Source: Caldilineaceae bacterium (lineage in GTDB: Bacteria > Chloroflexota > Anaerolineae > Caldilineales > Caldilineaceae). Taken from it: a stretch of DNA of 31,530 nt. The stretch covers positions 1 through 31,530 of the forward strand of contig JACSRH010000081.1 in assembly GCA_014879855.1 (NCBI GenBank), given 5' to 3'. The notes under the pieces were generated by a model, which was not told where the DNA came from, ran no database searches, and saw only the letters and a list, made by a program, of their open reading frames with translations. Positions 1-7,303 of this stretch are shown here, piece after piece. Position numbers and translations under genes: made by a program. The stretch's first letter is position 1; every line of letters starts with the position of its first letter.

Positions 1-13
1 ATGAAAATGCCTT

Positions 14-47
14 TGCGCCTCTGCTTCTCCGCGCCTTTGCGTTAAGA
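14..47. repeat. TTTGCG-type intergenic repeat fragment
   Basis: The bases just downstream of the MalG-like stop codon contain TTTGCG twice within a pyrimidine-rich stretch of the form TTTGCG-CCTCTGCTTCTCCGCGCC-TTTGCG. It resembles the short CTTTGTG/CTTCGTG intergenic repeats found scattered in many environmental genomes, and a relative lies at 3408-3436. The window is too short to prove that it is dispersed. Bases 1-68 hold no gene that I can see. Confidence 0.35.
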
Positions 48-68
48 AATTATTTTCAAGTCAGTTTC

Positions 69-1004
<936 letters not shown>

Positions 1005-1014
1005 CTGCTCTTCC

Positions 1015-1896
1015 CTAGTATTCAACATCGGTGCTCAGAAATCTGAACTGGATAAAGGAAAACGCCGCAATGATGGCAAAGAGCACCAACGCCTGCGCGC
1101 TGGCGCGACCAAAGTTAAAATCGCTGAACGCCGTCATGTAGATGAGCTGGACAATGGTCGTCGTGCGGTTGATCGGCCCGCCGCCGGTCATGATGTAGAC
1201 GCGTTCAAAGACCTGGAAGCCAGCGATGGTGTAGATGACCATCAGATAGAGTGTGGTCGGTTTGAGCAGCGGCACAGTGATGCGCCACCACTTCTGCACG
1301 GCATTGGCGCCCTCGACCTCGGCCGCCTCGTACAGCTCGCGCGGGATCGAGCCAATGCTGGCCGAATAGAGCACGACGCCCGTGCCTGGCACAATCAGGA
1401 TCGTGCTGAGGATCAGGCTCCACAACGCGATGTTTGGATCTTGCAGCCAAAGCACGCGTGGCAGACCGACCAGACTCAGCAGCCAGTTGAAGAAGCCATA
1501 TTCGGGCTGAAAAATGTAGATCCAAACGAGCGAGATGACGATGATGCTGGTAACGTAGGGCAGGTAAAACGCGCCGCGAAAGAGAGACTGCACGCGATTG
1601 GAGAAAGGCTGGAGCAGCGCGGCAATTGCCAGCGAACTGAGAATCCACGCGGCCACGACAAAGAACGCATAGACGAAGGTGTGCCACATAGAGTCCAGAA
1701 AGAGCTGGCTGCTGAAGACATCAACAAAGTTTTTCAGCCCGATCCATTCTGTCGAACGCAAGGTTACCTTCTGGAAGGCCAACACCACTGCACGCAGCAC
1801 CGGATAGCCAATGAACAGGAAGAAGAGGATCATGCTCGGCGCGATAAAGAAATAACTCCACTTGTAGCGATGCCAGAAGCGGGTGATGCGGGCCAT
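1015..1896 (-). CDS. Carbohydrate ABC transporter permease, MalF-like
   Basis: First membrane subunit of the sugar importer, 293 residues. A basic N-terminus (MARITRFWHRYKW) leads into the first hydrophobic segment FIAPSMILFFLFIGYP, typical of UgpA/MalF-type permeases. The EAA loop reads LYEAAEVEGANAVQKWWRIT followed by VPLLKPT. The start at 1896 is supported by GGAGAA 8 bases upstream. It lies 105 bp downstream of the binding-protein gene, and that gap is filled by a palindromic AATCTC repeat. It is followed by the MalG-like gene with a 10-bp gap, so the two permeases are almost certainly cotranscribed. Confidence 0.93.
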   Translation of the reverse strand: MARITRFWHRYKWSYFFIAPSMILFFLFIGYPVLRAVVLAFQKVTLRSTEWIGLKNFVDVFSSQLFLDSMWHTFVYAFFVVAAWILSSLAIAALLQPFSNRVQSLFRGAFYLPYVTSIIVISLVWIYIFQPEYGFFNWLLSLVGLPRVLWLQDPNIALWSLILSTILIVPGTGVVLYSASIGSIPRELYEAAEVEGANAVQKWWRITVPLLKPTTLYLMVIYTIAGFQVFERVYIMTGGGPINRTTTIVQLIYMTAFSDFNFGRASAQALVLFAIIAAFSFIQFRFLSTDVEY

Positions 1897-1916
1897 GGTG
1901 TGTGTTCTCCAAAGGG

Positions 1917-2003
1917 GAGATTAAGAGATTGGAGATTGAGAGATCGTTCGCAGGCCCAATCTCTAATCTCCTAATCTCCTAATCTCCAATCTCACAATCT
2001 CTT
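1917..2003. repeat. AATCTC/GAGATT palindromic repeat between binding-protein and permease genes
   Basis: On the plus strand the left arm (1917-1944) carries four GAGATT/GAGAT units and the right arm (1958-2003) carries six AATCTC units at 7-8 base steps. The two arms are reverse complements in several registers, separated by about 13 bases. The element abuts the stop codon of the binding-protein gene and ends about 20 bases before the MalF-like start. In the minus-strand transcript it would fold into a long stem. Known ABC sugar operons often have a hairpin here that stabilises the binding-protein message or attenuates the permeases. That role is inferred. Confidence 0.75.
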
Positions 2004-3315
2004 ATTGACTCAACGCGTCCAACTCCGCCTGATAGTCTGGCGCGATCTCGTCCATTGCCTCCTGCGCGGTCTGCTCGCCGAGGATGATCGACTGCAACGC
2101 GGCGCCATAGCGCGACCCCAGCTCCGCTGAGGTGGCGACTGGCGCTTCGTAGACGCCATATTGAACCAGATCAGCGATCACTTGGCGGTTGGGCGTGGTG
2201 GCATAGGCGGTATTGCTGCGGCGCAGACCCGGCGCCAACTGCCAGCCCTCGACATCGGCCGCAACCTGGCTGCCAGTGAGATAATTGGCCAGCTTGTGTG
2301 CAGCCGCGACTTTAGCCTCGTCCTCAACATCGACGACGGCGAAGAGGCCGAACGCCCCGTTGGTGACCAGGCTGCCCATATCGCCAGTCGGCGGGGGCAG
2401 GACGGCCAGCGGGAAGCCACTGCCCTCCAGGTCAGGCACGAAGCCCGGTGTGCTCATCAGCAACGCCACGCTCTGCAAATCCTTGAACTGCGAGCGCACG
2501 CCTGCCTGATCCACCGTGCCAAAGTCGGGCGGGGTCACCTTGTGCTCCAACGCCAGCGAAGCCAGCTTGTCGAGCGCGGAGACGCCTTCAGGCTGGTTCT
2601 GCACAAATTGCGAGCCGTCCGCGCTGAGGATGCGGCCGCCGTCGATGTACATCAATGGGTAATATTCCACCGCCCCCCACTTTGACGAGGAGGTGAAGCC
2701 ATAGACCTGTGTGCCATCATCCTTGGTGTAGGTGAGTTGCTTGGTTGCTTCCACAAACTCGTCCCATGTCCACGGATCTTCCATGGTCGGCAGATCGACG
2801 CCACGCTCGGCCAGGATGTCGGTGTTGGCGAAAATCGAAATCGCCGTCACCCACAACGGCCAGGCCCAGACCTTGCCGTCGACTGTTGCTACCTGGAAGG
2901 CGCTCTCGTAGAAGTCGGCCTTTTCCTCGTCGGTGAGGTAGGGTGTGATCTCAGAGAGGATGCCCTGTTTGGCGTAGCGCGGCAGGTTCGGGCTGGTGAC
3001 GCGGAAGACGTTGATGTCGGTGCCGCCGGCGAGTGCAGTCTCCAGCTTGGTGTCGCCTTCAGCCGTCCACGGAATGCCGACAATCTCGACATCGATGTCC
3101 GGGTTGTTCTGCTCGAAGACCTCGATGGCCTTGGCCGTGTTGGTGGAGCCGGCGTCCGCGCCGCCCTCAATGTAGCCGCGCTGGTAGAAAACAACTTTGG
3201 TCTTTTCACCGGACGGGGCCGCGGCCCCTTGGCCGCCGGGCGCCACGGCTGTACAAGCGCTCACCAGCATGGCCAGCAGCAGCAGTACGGACAACAGCGG
3301 ATAGATTCGTTTCAT
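2002..3315 (-). CDS. ABC transporter sugar-binding lipoprotein
   Basis: Extracellular solute-binding protein of family 1, 437 residues, a usual length. Residues 1-20 are a lipoprotein signal peptide with lipobox VSAC, so Cys21 is the predicted lipidated residue. A Gly/Ala/Pro-rich linker follows, then the mature domain starting near KTKVVFYQRG. Family-like segments include ITPYLTDEEKADFY, VWAWPLWVTA and DPWTWDEFVEATKQLT. AGGGAG lies 9 bases before the ATG. It is the first gene of the transporter set, 134 bp downstream of the PIG-L gene, so it may have its own promoter or be read through from the NamZ genes. The ligand cannot be deduced from sequence; context suggests an amino sugar or muropeptide-derived saccharide. 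Confidence 0.92.
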   Translation of the reverse strand: MKRIYPLLSVLLLLAMLVSACTAVAPGGQGAAAPSGEKTKVVFYQRGYIEGGADAGSTNTAKAIEVFEQNNPDIDVEIVGIPWTAEGDTKLETALAGGTDINVFRVTSPNLPRYAKQGILSEITPYLTDEEKADFYESAFQVATVDGKVWAWPLWVTAISIFANTDILAERGVDLPTMEDPWTWDEFVEATKQLTYTKDDGTQVYGFTSSSKWGAVEYYPLMYIDGGRILSADGSQFVQNQPEGVSALDKLASLALEHKVTPPDFGTVDQAGVRSQFKDLQSVALLMSTPGFVPDLEGSGFPLAVLPPPTGDMGSLVTNGAFGLFAVVDVEDEAKVAAAHKLANYLTGSQVAADVEGWQLAPGLRRSNTAYATTPNRQVIADLVQYGVYEAPVATSAELGSRYGAALQSIILGEQTAQEAMDEIAPDYQAELDALSQ

Positions 3316-3353
3316 AACCTCTTTCTCCCTTCAAAACGATAGATTGACTTGGA

Positions 3354-3380
3354 CAGAACAGATGAAACTGCCAGAACAGA
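3354..3380. promoter_or_regulatory. Direct repeat CAGAACAGA x2 upstream of the binding-protein gene
   Basis: The 9-mer CAGAACAGA occurs exactly at 3354-3362 and 3372-3380, 18 bp start to start, within the 134-bp gap before the binding-protein gene. Spacing near two helical turns fits a regulator binding the same face twice. A TATAGT hexamer lies upstream on the minus strand near 3390-3395, without a convincing -35. The role is inferred. Confidence 0.35.
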
Positions 3381-3407
3381 GTGAACTATAAGCTGGATCG
3401 TACACCT

Positions 3408-3436
3408 CCTTTGCTTCGTGACTTCGTGGTTAGCTT
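3408..3436. repeat. CTTTGCTTCGTGACTTCGTG-type intergenic repeat
   Basis: This stretch contains tandem CTTCGTG units (TTGCTTCGTG then ACTTCGTGG). It sits between the PIG-L stop and the binding-protein start and resembles the CTTTGTG/CTTCGTG intergenic repeats of many environmental bacteria, related in style to 14-47. A genome-wide count would confirm it. Confidence 0.4.
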
Positions 3437-3449
3437 TTCAAACAATCTC

Positions 3450-4190
3450 CTACGCGGCAGGCAGCAACGCTGGCAGAAACTCACTGCGCTGCACCCACGA
3501 TCCCGGCGGCCTCATCAGCGCGACGGCCTTGCGAAAGCCGCCCAGACAGCCGCGCGTCGCGCCGAGCGCGTCGTAGTAGTCAAGATAGCGGAAGGAGGAG
3601 ACGCCGCCGCGCATGAGCGCATGGGATCGCAGCACGGCCAGATATTCCTCCCAGATGTCGCTGGCGTCGAGGTAAATATCGGCGCGCCACCCTTCCATAT
3701 CCTCCCAGTTCTCTGGATAATAGACATGGCGCACGCGGTGGGCCGGCAGCGCGCGTTCAATGGCAGGCAGCGCGGCAAAGAAGATCGCCTCCTGCACAAG
3801 CTCATGCGTTGCAATATGATCTTTGTGGATGCTGCCTTTCCAGTGCGTCAGTAGAACGTCCGGCTTTTCCTGGCGGATAATATCGCACACCTGCCAGATC
3901 ACTTCCTCCGTCTTGGGCAGCAGGCCGTCCCGATAGGGCAAGGCGAGCACTTTGGCGCCCATGAGCCGGCCCGACGCCTCGATCTCCTCGCGGCGCTGTT
4001 CGGCATAGACAGCCGGCGCCAGCGTGGGATGGCCGGCCTCGCCCAGCGTCATGTGGACGACGGTGGCGGTGCAGCCGGCGCGTACATGCTTGAGCACGGT
4101 TGCGCCCGCCATATTTTCTACGTCGCCAGCATGGGCGCCAATGACCAACAGATGTCCATTTCGTGTTTGCTGCTTATTCTCGCTATTCAT
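3450..4190 (-). CDS. PIG-L family N-deacetylase, AHAGD variant
   Basis: 246 residues, a typical PIG-L/LmbE length. This zinc-dependent family removes acetyl groups from N-acetylglucosaminyl or similar amino-sugar substrates (MshB, BshB, PIG-L). The usual AHPDD motif appears as AHAGD: His20 and Asp23 match the zinc ligands, but Gly22 replaces the aspartate that is the general base in MshB. The second motif HKDH (His122, His125) matches the HxxH that supplies the third zinc ligand. Phe/Tyr-rich segments around YYPENWEDMEGW follow the family pattern. It begins 18 bp after the GNAT gene; AGAGG lies 4 bases before the ATG. Its place beside NamZ and a sugar transporter suggests an amino-sugar substrate. 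Zinc binding looks intact; activity is uncertain. Confidence 0.85.
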   Translation of the reverse strand: MNSENKQQTRNGHLLVIGAHAGDVENMAGATVLKHVRAGCTATVVHMTLGEAGHPTLAPAVYAEQRREEIEASGRLMGAKVLALPYRDGLLPKTEEVIWQVCDIIRQEKPDVLLTHWKGSIHKDHIATHELVQEAIFFAALPAIERALPAHRVRHVYYPENWEDMEGWRADIYLDASDIWEEYLAVLRSHALMRGGVSSFRYLDYYDALGATRGCLGGFRKAVALMRPPGSWVQRSEFLPALLPAA

Positions 4191-4208
4191 AACGCCTCTG
4201 CAAAGTTC

Positions 4209-5165
4209 TCACCCTCCTGATTCGCCTGGCCGATGCTGCATGACAGCAAAGCGGCGCACTGTACGAAATCCCACCCGTTCATAGAGCCGCGCGGCGTTCT
4301 GTCCGGTCCACAGAAACCACGCACAGTGAAAGCCCTTGGCCCGCATCTCCGCCAGACAGCGCAGGAGCAGCACGCGGCCGATGCCCTGGCCGCGCATCGC
4401 CGGATCGACGCCAAAAGGACCAAAGCGCTCGCGGCGTTGCTGGCAGTAGCCGACAATTCGCTCGCCCTGCACCGCAACGAGGAAACAGATGTCGTCCGCG
4501 CCCGGCCCGAACAACGTCAACAGGTGCTCCTGCGCAAAGCGATACCAGTCCCAGCCAAAGGTTTCGGCGATAAAGGGCATCAGCGCGGGCAAATCCGCGG
4601 CCATCACCGGCCTGACGGCGAGTCCAGCCGCCGCCATTTTCTGCTCGATGGCAATCACTTCGGTCGGAAGCTGCCAGCCGGTCAGTTCGGCGCGCATCGA
4701 GATCGGCGTTGCTATCGTCCGCCAACCTGACGTTTCCAGAAAATGGACCGCGGGCGCATAGGCGTCCACATCGACGCCAGGAATAAAATAGTTGGGCGTA
4801 TAGGGTGCGATCTCCACTTGTCTGCGACCCGCGGCGGCAAAATCCGCCAGCCGCGCCGCAAATAATTGGCGCCCGATGCCTGCTCGCCGCCGATCCGGGC
4901 GCACGCCAAAGGCGGTGATCCAGCCGCGCTCCGGCTCCAGGCCCTGCAAGAAGAGCGGCGTCTGGCGCGTGAGGCCGAGCACAAATCCCACGAGCGCACC
5001 CTCTGCTTCGGCCACCAGCAACCCATCCGGCCGGAAATTCGGGTCGAGCAAGACGCGCGTGCGCAGCGTGGCCGCGTCGATTGGATCGTGCGTCAACGAC
5101 CCATTCCACAAGCGGAGCAGGGCGGCTTCGTCGGCGCCGCGATAAGCACGGATGACGACCTTCAT
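4209..5165 (-). CDS. Tandem-domain GNAT N-acetyltransferase
   Basis: 318 residues with two GNAT folds. The N-terminal domain (about 2-160) carries acetyl-CoA-binding motif A as RRRAGIGRQL after the strand WITAFGVRP. The C-terminal domain (about 170-310) carries RGQGIGRVLL after FGPFGVDP, followed by the NAARLYERVGF tail typical of GNATs. Both pyrophosphate-binding loops look intact, unlike many tandem GNATs in which one half has decayed. The start codon overlaps the NamZ stop in an ATGA arrangement, so translation is probably coupled. The tandem layout and length recall MshD of mycothiol synthesis, and the next gene is MshB-like, but MshA and MshC are absent. The acyl acceptor is unknown; an amine exposed by the deacetylase is one idea. 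Confidence 0.85.
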   Translation of the reverse strand: MKVVIRAYRGADEAALLRLWNGSLTHDPIDAATLRTRVLLDPNFRPDGLLVAEAEGALVGFVLGLTRQTPLFLQGLEPERGWITAFGVRPDRRRAGIGRQLFAARLADFAAAGRRQVEIAPYTPNYFIPGVDVDAYAPAVHFLETSGWRTIATPISMRAELTGWQLPTEVIAIEQKMAAAGLAVRPVMAADLPALMPFIAETFGWDWYRFAQEHLLTLFGPGADDICFLVAVQGERIVGYCQQRRERFGPFGVDPAMRGQGIGRVLLLRCLAEMRAKGFHCAWFLWTGQNAARLYERVGFRTVRRFAVMQHRPGESGG

Positions 5166-6325
5166 GGCGCCTCGTAGAGCAGAAAGGGCGCCCGTCGCGC
5201 ACGAAATTGATTTTCAAACATCGCCCAGTCCGCTGTCAAGCCAGCCACATCGTAGCCCAGGGCCAATCCCTCACGCAGCGCGGCGTTGCCAGCCAGCAGG
5301 TCGAAATGAGGCGGACGTCCTTCCCAACTTGACTCCAGAAAGGCAAAACGGTCGGGGTTTTGCGCACGGCACGCGGCAATCACATGCAGACCGGTTGTCA
5401 CGGCGCGCAAGGCGTTGCGATCCAGCACGTGCACCTGCACACCTTGACACAATGCGCCGGCGTGCTTGCTGGTCCACGGCTCAAAATAGACGGGGCGGAA
5501 GCGTACACCGGGCAAGTCAAGGTGGTTGAGAGACACGGCCAGCCGGTAGCCATCCAGCCACGGTGCGCCGACGATCTCGAAGGGAAGCGTGGCGCCGCGC
5601 CCCTCGGACAGATTCGTGCCCTCAATAAAGCACATGCCAGGATAGACCGTCGCGGTGATGAGATGCGGCATGCCGGGCGAGGTCGGCGCCCACGGCAAGC
5701 CTGTTTCATCAAACCATTGGGAGCGTTGCCAGCCATCCATCGGCAGCACGATCAGGTCCGCGCCAAATTCCTGTTCGGCATTGATCAGGTGCGCCAGCTC
5801 GCCCAGCGTCATGCCGTGGCGGATGGGGATGTCGACGATGCCGACAAACGAGGCCAGTTCTGGCGCAACCGGCGGCCCCTCGATGGCTACGCCGTTGATG
5901 GGATTGGGGCGATCCAGCACCAGCAACGGGATGCCGGTGCGCCCGCTTGCGCGCAGCAAATAGTAGAGGGTACTGAGGTAGGTGTAAAAACGCACGCCGA
6001 CGTCCTGCATGTCGAAGATGAGCAGATCGACTTCAGCCAACATGGCGTCTGTTGGCTCGCGGTCGGCGCCATAGAGACTGTAGACAGGGATGGCCAGCCG
6101 CGCGTGCTTGCCATGCGCCACGGCCGCGCCATCTGCCGCCGCGCCGTCAAAGCCGTGCTCCGGCCCGAAGAGCGCCGTGATCGTGGCGCCGGCGTGGATC
6201 AGCGCGTCTTCTGCCGCGCGCAGGTCCGGCAGCACCGCGGCCGGCTGTGTGACCAGACCGATGCGCCGTCCGCGCAGCTCATCGCGCGCGGTAAAAATCA
6301 GTTGCTGCAGCCCAGTCGTAATCAT
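5162..6325 (-). CDS. namZ: DUF1343 / NamZ-like exo-beta-N-acetylmuramidase
   Basis: 387 residues covering a complete DUF1343 domain, the family of Bacillus subtilis NamZ, which removes non-reducing terminal N-acetylmuramic acid from peptidoglycan fragments. Recognisable blocks are GRRIGLVTQPAA near the start, FGPEHGF, IPVYSLYG, FDMQDVGVRFYTY, LDRPNPI and EGTNLSEGRGATLPFE. The known enzymes are exported. This one starts MITTGLQQLIFTARDE, with no signal peptide or lipobox, so it is predicted cytoplasmic. The start at 6325 is backed by AAGGAAG 7 bases upstream. It begins 3 bp after the GntR gene and overlaps the GNAT gene by 4 bp. The context implies that imported MurNAc-containing saccharides are cleaved inside the cell. 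The family call is firm; the exact substrate is inferred. Confidence 0.9.
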   Translation of the reverse strand: MITTGLQQLIFTARDELRGRRIGLVTQPAAVLPDLRAAEDALIHAGATITALFGPEHGFDGAAADGAAVAHGKHARLAIPVYSLYGADREPTDAMLAEVDLLIFDMQDVGVRFYTYLSTLYYLLRASGRTGIPLLVLDRPNPINGVAIEGPPVAPELASFVGIVDIPIRHGMTLGELAHLINAEQEFGADLIVLPMDGWQRSQWFDETGLPWAPTSPGMPHLITATVYPGMCFIEGTNLSEGRGATLPFEIVGAPWLDGYRLAVSLNHLDLPGVRFRPVYFEPWTSKHAGALCQGVQVHVLDRNALRAVTTGLHVIAACRAQNPDRFAFLESSWEGRPPHFDLLAGNAALREGLALGYDVAGLTADWAMFENQFRARRAPFLLYEAP

Positions 6326-6328
6326 GAT

Positions 6329-7072
6329 TTAACTTCCTTGGCGTCCAGCCTGGAGTGTAAAGCGAAATTTGTAGCGATCCCCACGATAGGTGGAGAGCAC
6401 GAACTCGACCGGCTCCCCAATGCTGTCCACGGTCAACCGTTGCATCCGCATGACCGCGGTCGGCGGCGTCACCTCGAGCAGTTCGTTTTCGTCGCTGTCA
6501 CCGACCGCGGCTTCCAGCAGTTGCTCGGCATGGGTCAGCGCCACGCCATACTCGCCTTCCAGCACGGCGTACAGCGATTCCTCCGCGAAATCATGAGCAA
6601 GCAGACCAGAAAAGCGCTTAAACGGCAGATGCGCCGTCTCGATCGCCAATGGCAGGCTATCAGCGAGACGCAGCCGCGCCAGACGAATCACCTCGGCCTG
6701 CGGCGTCAGCCGCAGCGCCGCGGCAACCTCTGGGGTTGCCGGAACCACGCCTGCCTCCAGCACCCGGCTGGCTGGCCGGTTGCCGCGCGCGGTCACATCC
6801 TGGCTGAAGCCGGTCAGCGTGCGCAACTGCTGGTCGATCTTTGGCTCGGCGACGAAGGTGCCCTTGCCCACACGCGTATAGACGACGCCGTCGCTCGCCA
6901 GTGACAGCAGCGCGTGACGCACGGTCATACGGCTCACCTGGTACTGTTCGGACAGCTCGCGTTCAGAGGGCAGGCGCTGATGCGGCTCAAAGTTGCCGGC
7001 TCGAATCTCGGCAATCAGGCCTTCGATGATTTGCTGGTAAAGCGGATCAGGTGCTTCGCGCTGGAGTTTCAT
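6329..7072 (-). CDS. GntR/HutC-type transcriptional regulator (winged helix + UTRA)
   Basis: Winged helix-turn-helix of the GntR family at about residues 8-70 (DPLYQQIIEGLIAEIRAG, LPSERELSEQYQVSRMTVR, GKGTFV). A UTRA effector domain follows (about 85-245) with the typical end YRGDRYKFRFTL. UTRA regulators such as NagR/YvoA and DasR sense phosphorylated amino sugars, which fits the adjacent NamZ gene. I prefer the ATG at 7072 (247 residues). The longer start at 7099 adds nine residues whose codons are exactly the operator-like repeats, and it coincides with the predicted transcription start. Neither ATG has a good ribosome binding site. It is the first gene of the minus-strand run and probably regulates itself and namZ. 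Confidence 0.9.
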   Translation of the reverse strand: MKLQREAPDPLYQQIIEGLIAEIRAGNFEPHQRLPSERELSEQYQVSRMTVRHALLSLASDGVVYTRVGKGTFVAEPKIDQQLRTLTGFSQDVTARGNRPASRVLEAGVVPATPEVAAALRLTPQAEVIRLARLRLADSLPLAIETAHLPFKRFSGLLAHDFAEESLYAVLEGEYGVALTHAEQLLEAAVGDSDENELLEVTPPTAVMRMQRLTVDSIGEPVEFVLSTYRGDRYKFRFTLQAGRQGS

Positions 7073-7078
7073 GAAATC

Positions 7079-7112
7079 GTATAGACCGGTATAGACCATT
7101 GAGATTGTATAG
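7079..7112. promoter_or_regulatory. Tandem GTATAGACC operator-like repeats (NagR/dre-like)
   Basis: GTATAGACC occurs at 7079-7087 and again at 7089-7097, one helical turn apart. A partial third copy, GTATAG, is at 7107-7112. The core GGTATAGACC resembles the GGTATAGA-type sites bound by the UTRA regulators NagR/YvoA and, in mirror form, the GGTCTAGACC sites of DasR. The repeats lie at and just downstream of the predicted start of transcription of the GntR gene, where bound repressor would block it. No second copy was seen elsewhere in the window. Assignment to this regulator is inferred. Confidence 0.6.
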
Positions 7113-7114
7113 CA
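7104..7114 (-). promoter_or_regulatory. Extended -10 promoter for the GntR-namZ genes
   Basis: On the minus strand this reads TGCTATACAAT, an extended -10 (TGn) next to a TACAAT hexamer matching TATAAT at five of six bases. No clear -35 is visible. The expected transcription start is near 7097, inside the GTATAGACC repeats. Confidence 0.5.
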
Positions 7115-7179
7115 GTTTTATCACAACCCGCACAGGATTTCAAGAATGAATTTTTTATTTGGCCGTTGTCCCCTCTCAA

Positions 7180-7208
7180 TTGACATTCTGACGCGCGCCT
7201 CATACACT
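7180..7208 (+). promoter_or_regulatory. Sigma-70-type promoter for the MBL-fold gene
   Basis: TTGACA at 7180-7185, a 17-bp spacer, and TACACT at 7203-7208. The -35 is perfect and the -10 matches four of six positions. Transcription should begin near 7215, leaving a leader of about 90 bases before the ATG at 7304. Confidence 0.6.
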
Positions 7209-7223
7209 CAGGGACAATCACAA

Positions 7224-7272
7224 TGCGTCATCAGAAACATATCGGGACACTGGGTCCAGGACGCATGACGCA
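7224..7272 (+). promoter_or_regulatory. Inverted repeat in the leader of the MBL-fold gene
   Basis: TGCGTCAT (7224-7231) and ATGACGCA (7265-7272) are perfect 8-bp inverted copies. They enclose a smaller GGAC/GTCC stem. In RNA they would close a 49-base structure ending 31 bases before the start codon. It could modulate translation or be an operator; no known riboswitch is recognised. Confidence 0.35.
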
Positions 7273-7303
7273 GAACACAGCAAGGAAAGCGAGATAAATA
7301 TTT

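Noticed and set aside
1917..2003. Short repeated units that might be a CRISPR array
   Set aside because: Units are 7-8 bases with no spacers and form a palindrome; there are no cas genes.
3450..5165. Mycothiol or bacillithiol biosynthesis pair (MshB plus MshD-like)
   Set aside because: No MshA or MshC homologue, catalytic Asp of the deacetylase replaced by Gly, and the neighbours are NamZ and a UTRA regulator. Kept only as an analogy.
5360..6904. Plus-strand frame of 514 codons across the namZ and GntR genes
   Set aside because: Low-complexity His/Arg/Gln-rich shadow crossing two clear minus-strand genes with intact family motifs.
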